A stretch of DNA of 42,070 bases from positions 1 to 42,070 of IMG/VR virus record IMGVR_UViG_3300046512_000370. One strand, given 5' to 3'. The notes beneath the pieces were generated by a model. That model did no database searches. It saw nothing but the letters and a program-made list of their open reading frames with translations, and had not been told where the DNA came from. Of the stretch, positions 40,039 to 42,070 are shown piece by piece. The position numbers were made by a program, and so were the translations under genes. Source of the DNA: a virus. Each line of letters begins with the position of its first letter. The stretch's first letter is position 1.

Positions 40039-40602
40039 ATGTCCATTACCGAGCAACAACTTCAACGCATCATGCCCAACGCCCGCCGCCAAGCGGGCGT
40101 TTTTGTATCCGCGCTCAACGCCGCCATGACCAACCGCAAGATCGATACGCCGAAGCGGCAGGCCGCGTTCCTCGCGCAGATCGGCCACGAGTCCGGCCAG
40201 CTGCAATACGTGCGTGAACTGGGGGGCGATCAGTACCTCAGCAAGTACGACACCGGCCCGCTGGCCGCCAAGCTGGGAAACACGCCGGCAGCCGATGGTG
40301 ACGGCCAACGCTATCGCGGTCGCGGGCTGATCCAGATCACCGGCCACGACAACTACCTGCGCTGCAGCCTGGCGCTGTTCGGCGATGAGCGATTACTGCG
40401 CACGCCCGAACTGCTCGAACTGCCGCAATGGGCTGCTGAGTCGGCCGCATGGTTCTGGTCGATAAACGGATTGAACGTGCTCGCGGATCAAGAGCAATTC
40501 AACACCATCACCCGGCGGATCAACGGCGGCCTCAACGGCCTGGAGGATCGGCTGCAACTGTGGGCCAGGGCGAGGACGGTGTTATGCGTCTCTTCGACCT
40601 AA
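40039..40602 (+). CDS. lys: GH19-type endolysin (chitinase-like lysozyme)
   Basis: A 187-residue peptidoglycan hydrolase of the GH19 family. QAAFLAQIGHESGQLQYVRE has the catalytic Glu (GHES), YRGRGLIQITGHDNY the second conserved box, and SAAWFWSINGLNVLAD the third. It cleaves cell-wall glycan in concert with the holin at 16238. Its end overlaps the Rz start by 19 bp. No signal peptide is visible. Confidence 0.93.
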   Translation: MSITEQQLQRIMPNARRQAGVFVSALNAAMTNRKIDTPKRQAAFLAQIGHESGQLQYVRELGGDQYLSKYDTGPLAAKLGNTPAADGDGQRYRGRGLIQITGHDNYLRCSLALFGDERLLRTPELLELPQWAAESAAWFWSINGLNVLADQEQFNTITRRINGGLNGLEDRLQLWARARTVLCVSST

Positions 40603-41126
40603 TCCCCACGCAATACCGAATTGCGGCGGTCGGCCTACTGCTGGTGATGTTGGCCGCCGGATCTGCTGCCCTGGCCTGGACCGCTCAAGACTGGCGCTAC
40701 GGCAAGCAGCTGGAGCGTCAGGCCCGGCTCCATGCCGACACCCTCGGCGAGTTATCCCAAGCCGCTGCCGCCCTGCAACGCAAAGAGCAGGACAAGCGCT
40801 TCGCCCTGGAGCAGCGCCTGCACAACAACGATGAAACCCACTACAAGGAGTTGACCGATGAGCAAACGAAGCAGGCTCGTCTGCGTGATCGCCTGGCTAC
40901 TGCTGATCTGCGGCTGTCAGTCGTTCTCGCCGCCACCGAAGCCACCAGCAGCTGTGCAGTGCCAACCACCACCGCCGCCGGCCGCGTGGTTCATGGCCCC
41001 GCAAGAGCCCAACTTGACCCAGCGCATGCTCAACGAATTATCGGCATCACCGATGCCGGTGACCAAGGACTGATCGCCTTGCGGGCCTGTCAGGCCTACG
41101 CGAAAGAAGTTTCTACACCGAAGTAA
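40584..41126 (+). CDS. Rz: Rz-like inner-membrane spanin
   Basis: A 180-residue protein starting within the last codons of the endolysin. One N-terminal membrane segment (about 10-30, YRIAAVGLLLVMLAAGSAAL) is followed by a long periplasmic helix (EQDKRFALEQRLHNNDETHYKEL). This is the classic i-spanin topology. It works with the Rz1-like lipoprotein encoded inside it to fuse inner and outer membranes at lysis. Confidence 0.9.
   Translation: MRLFDLIPTQYRIAAVGLLLVMLAAGSAALAWTAQDWRYGKQLERQARLHADTLGELSQAAAALQRKEQDKRFALEQRLHNNDETHYKELTDEQTKQARLRDRLATADLRLSVVLAATEATSSCAVPTTTAAGRVVHGPARAQLDPAHAQRIIGITDAGDQGLIALRACQAYAKEVSTPK
40858..41073 (+). CDS. Rz1: Rz1-like outer-membrane spanin, nested in Rz
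   Basis: A 71-residue lipoprotein read in a different frame entirely within the Rz gene. The signal VCVIAWLLLICGCQ has a lipobox ending in Cys20, and the mature part is Pro-rich (PPPKPPAAVQCQPPPPPAAW). Both features are diagnostic for o-spanins. The nested arrangement is that of lambda Rz/Rz1. Confidence 0.9.
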   Translation: MSKRSRLVCVIAWLLLICGCQSFSPPPKPPAAVQCQPPPPPAAWFMAPQEPNLTQRMLNELSASPMPVTKD

Positions 41127-41241
41127 AAGGAGCGGCCGGGCAGGATGCGTCAACATCCAACCCGGCCACCTTCCCCGCAGAACGTCCCTGCAAGTCCAGC
41201 CAAGGCTCCTGCTTCGTGCACAAAGCGGAGCGAGCCTAGCA

Positions 41242-41257
41242 CTGTTTATCCATACAG
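41242..41257. promoter_or_regulatory. LexA (SOS) box-like sequence upstream of the Dam gene
   Basis: CTGTTTATCCATACAG keeps the CTGT-N8-ACAG frame of LexA boxes and an AT-rich middle. It ends 18 bp before the ATG of the methyltransferase gene. No other gene starts nearby, so SOS control of that gene is the natural reading. The rest of the 41127-41275 gap holds only the end of the spanin operon. Confidence 0.7.
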
Positions 41258-41275
41258 CAAAGGTCTTGCTTTTAT

Positions 41276-42070
41276 ATGTCCACACCCATCATCCCTTGGA
41301 TGGGCGGCAAACGCCGCCTGGCCGACCGCCTTATCCCTCTCTTCCCACCCCACGAATGCTACGTTGAAGTCTTTGCCGGCGGCGCCGCGCTCTACTTCAT
41401 GCGTCCCCAGGCCGCGCCCGTTGAGGTCCTCAACGACATCAACGGCGACCTGGTGACGCTGTACCGCGTTGTGCAGAATCACCTGGAAGAGTTCGTGCGC
41501 CAGTTCAAATGGGCGCTCAGTTCTCGGCAGGTGTTCGAGTGGCAGAAGATGACCCGTCCTGAAACCCTCACCGACATCCAGCGCGCCGCCCGGTTCTTTT
41601 ATCTGCAGCACCACGCGTTTGCCGGAAAGGTGACGGGGCAGACATTTGGTACCGCAACCACTGGCCCCGCCATCAACCTGCTACGGATCGAGGAAAACCT
41701 GTCTGCAGCGTGGCAGCGGTTGTCCGGCACCTACGTTGAAAACCTACCCTGGCTTGCTTGTGCTGAGCGCTACGACCGTGCCCACACCTTCCACTACATG
41801 GATCCACCCTACTGGCAGACTGCCGGGTATGGCGTTGATTTTCCCTTTGAGAATTACGAGCGCATGGCGGACTTTATGCGTCGCTGCAAAGGCAAGGTCA
41901 TGGTCAGCATCAATGATCACCCGGACATTCGGCAGGTTTTTGAAGGGTTCCATTTTGAGATCGTCGAAATTCGTTACGGTATAAACAAACAGAGGCAGTG
42001 TAAGGTCGAGCCCAGCAGGGAGTTGGTGATTATGAACTGGCAAAAAAATGCTTTCGATAGCTTGTTCTAG
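41276..42070 (+). CDS. dam: Dam-type DNA N6-adenine methyltransferase
   Basis: A 264-residue enzyme of the D12 class, which methylates adenine N6 (often in GATC) using SAM. The SAM-binding motif is IIPWMGGKRRLADRLIP at the N-terminus and EVFAGGAALYF (about 31-41). The catalytic DPPY motif is in YMDPPYWQT. VSINDHPDIRQVF near the end is also typical. The start ATG has only a weak AAAGG some 12 bases upstream. The gene follows a LexA-box-like sequence and ends at the last base of the window. No restriction partner is seen. Confidence 0.93.
   Translation: MSTPIIPWMGGKRRLADRLIPLFPPHECYVEVFAGGAALYFMRPQAAPVEVLNDINGDLVTLYRVVQNHLEEFVRQFKWALSSRQVFEWQKMTRPETLTDIQRAARFFYLQHHAFAGKVTGQTFGTATTGPAINLLRIEENLSAAWQRLSGTYVENLPWLACAERYDRAHTFHYMDPPYWQTAGYGVDFPFENYERMADFMRRCKGKVMVSINDHPDIRQVFEGFHFEIVEIRYGINKQRQCKVEPSRELVIMNWQKNAFDSLF

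Noticed and set aside
16238-41126. R-type pyocin instead of a prophage
   Set aside because: Terminase, portal, protease and capsid genes are all present, so it is a complete phage rather than a tail-only bacteriocin.
1-42070. CRISPR arrays and insertion sequences
   Set aside because: No regularly spaced 25-40-bp repeats and no transposase motifs were seen; the repeats present are short iteron-like units.

Overview
The window is almost entirely one temperate prophage in a Pseudomonas-type chromosome. Three things point to Pseudomonas: the GC-rich codon use, the PrtN/PrtR-type regulators, and the family resemblance of the small early proteins. Positions 1-699 (minus strand) are the 5' part of dusA (tRNA-dihydrouridine synthase A), a known integration target. 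A tyrosine integrase (802-1893) lies just beyond its 5' end, so the dusA/int junction is one prophage end. The other end is not in the window: the last gene finishes exactly at 42070 and I see no second copy of the dusA att region.

Layout: (1) 700-3264: integrase and an AT-rich gene for a multi-pass membrane protein. (2) 3295-8711, minus strand: a tightly overlapping early operon with two PrtN-like proteins, a solitary C5 DNA methyltransferase, an HD phosphohydrolase, a KilA-C-like protein and small unknowns. (3) 8931-10999: an AT-rich AAA ATPase plus HNH nuclease pair resembling the Septu anti-phage system. It sits between the early operon and the repressor. (4) 11014-12926: S24-type repressor, divergent Cro-like protein and a CII-like protein. 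Related 17-bp operators (ATCAACC..N..GTTGAT) occur at the cI/cro divide and again before the early operon, as in a lambda OL/OR arrangement. (5) 12919-15710: DksA/TraR zinc finger, TOPRIM primase-VapE helicase and a candidate late regulator. (6) 15711-16237: non-coding, with two families of short repeats and a terminator. (7) 16238-23622: holin, terminase and lambda-like head genes. (8) 23625-39975: head completion and P2-like contractile tail genes. This block is interrupted by a P22 immI-like regulatory cassette (35304-37414) and a second small insert (38453-38824). (9) 40039-41126: GH19 endolysin and nested Rz/Rz1. (10) 41276-42070: Dam-type methyltransferase behind a LexA-box-like sequence.

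The phage is therefore a mosaic myovirus: lambda-type capsid (A, W, B, C, D, E order), P2-type tail (V, W, J, I, H, G, FI, FII, E, T, U, X, D order) and lysis genes split 24 kb apart. All essential modules look intact, so it may be inducible. The most interesting items are the Septu-like cargo, the duplicated tail chaperone with a probable +1 frameshift at GGGGTTTAA, the immI-like cassette inside the tail operon, the iteron-like repeats before the late genes, and the SOS-box-like sequence before the Dam gene.
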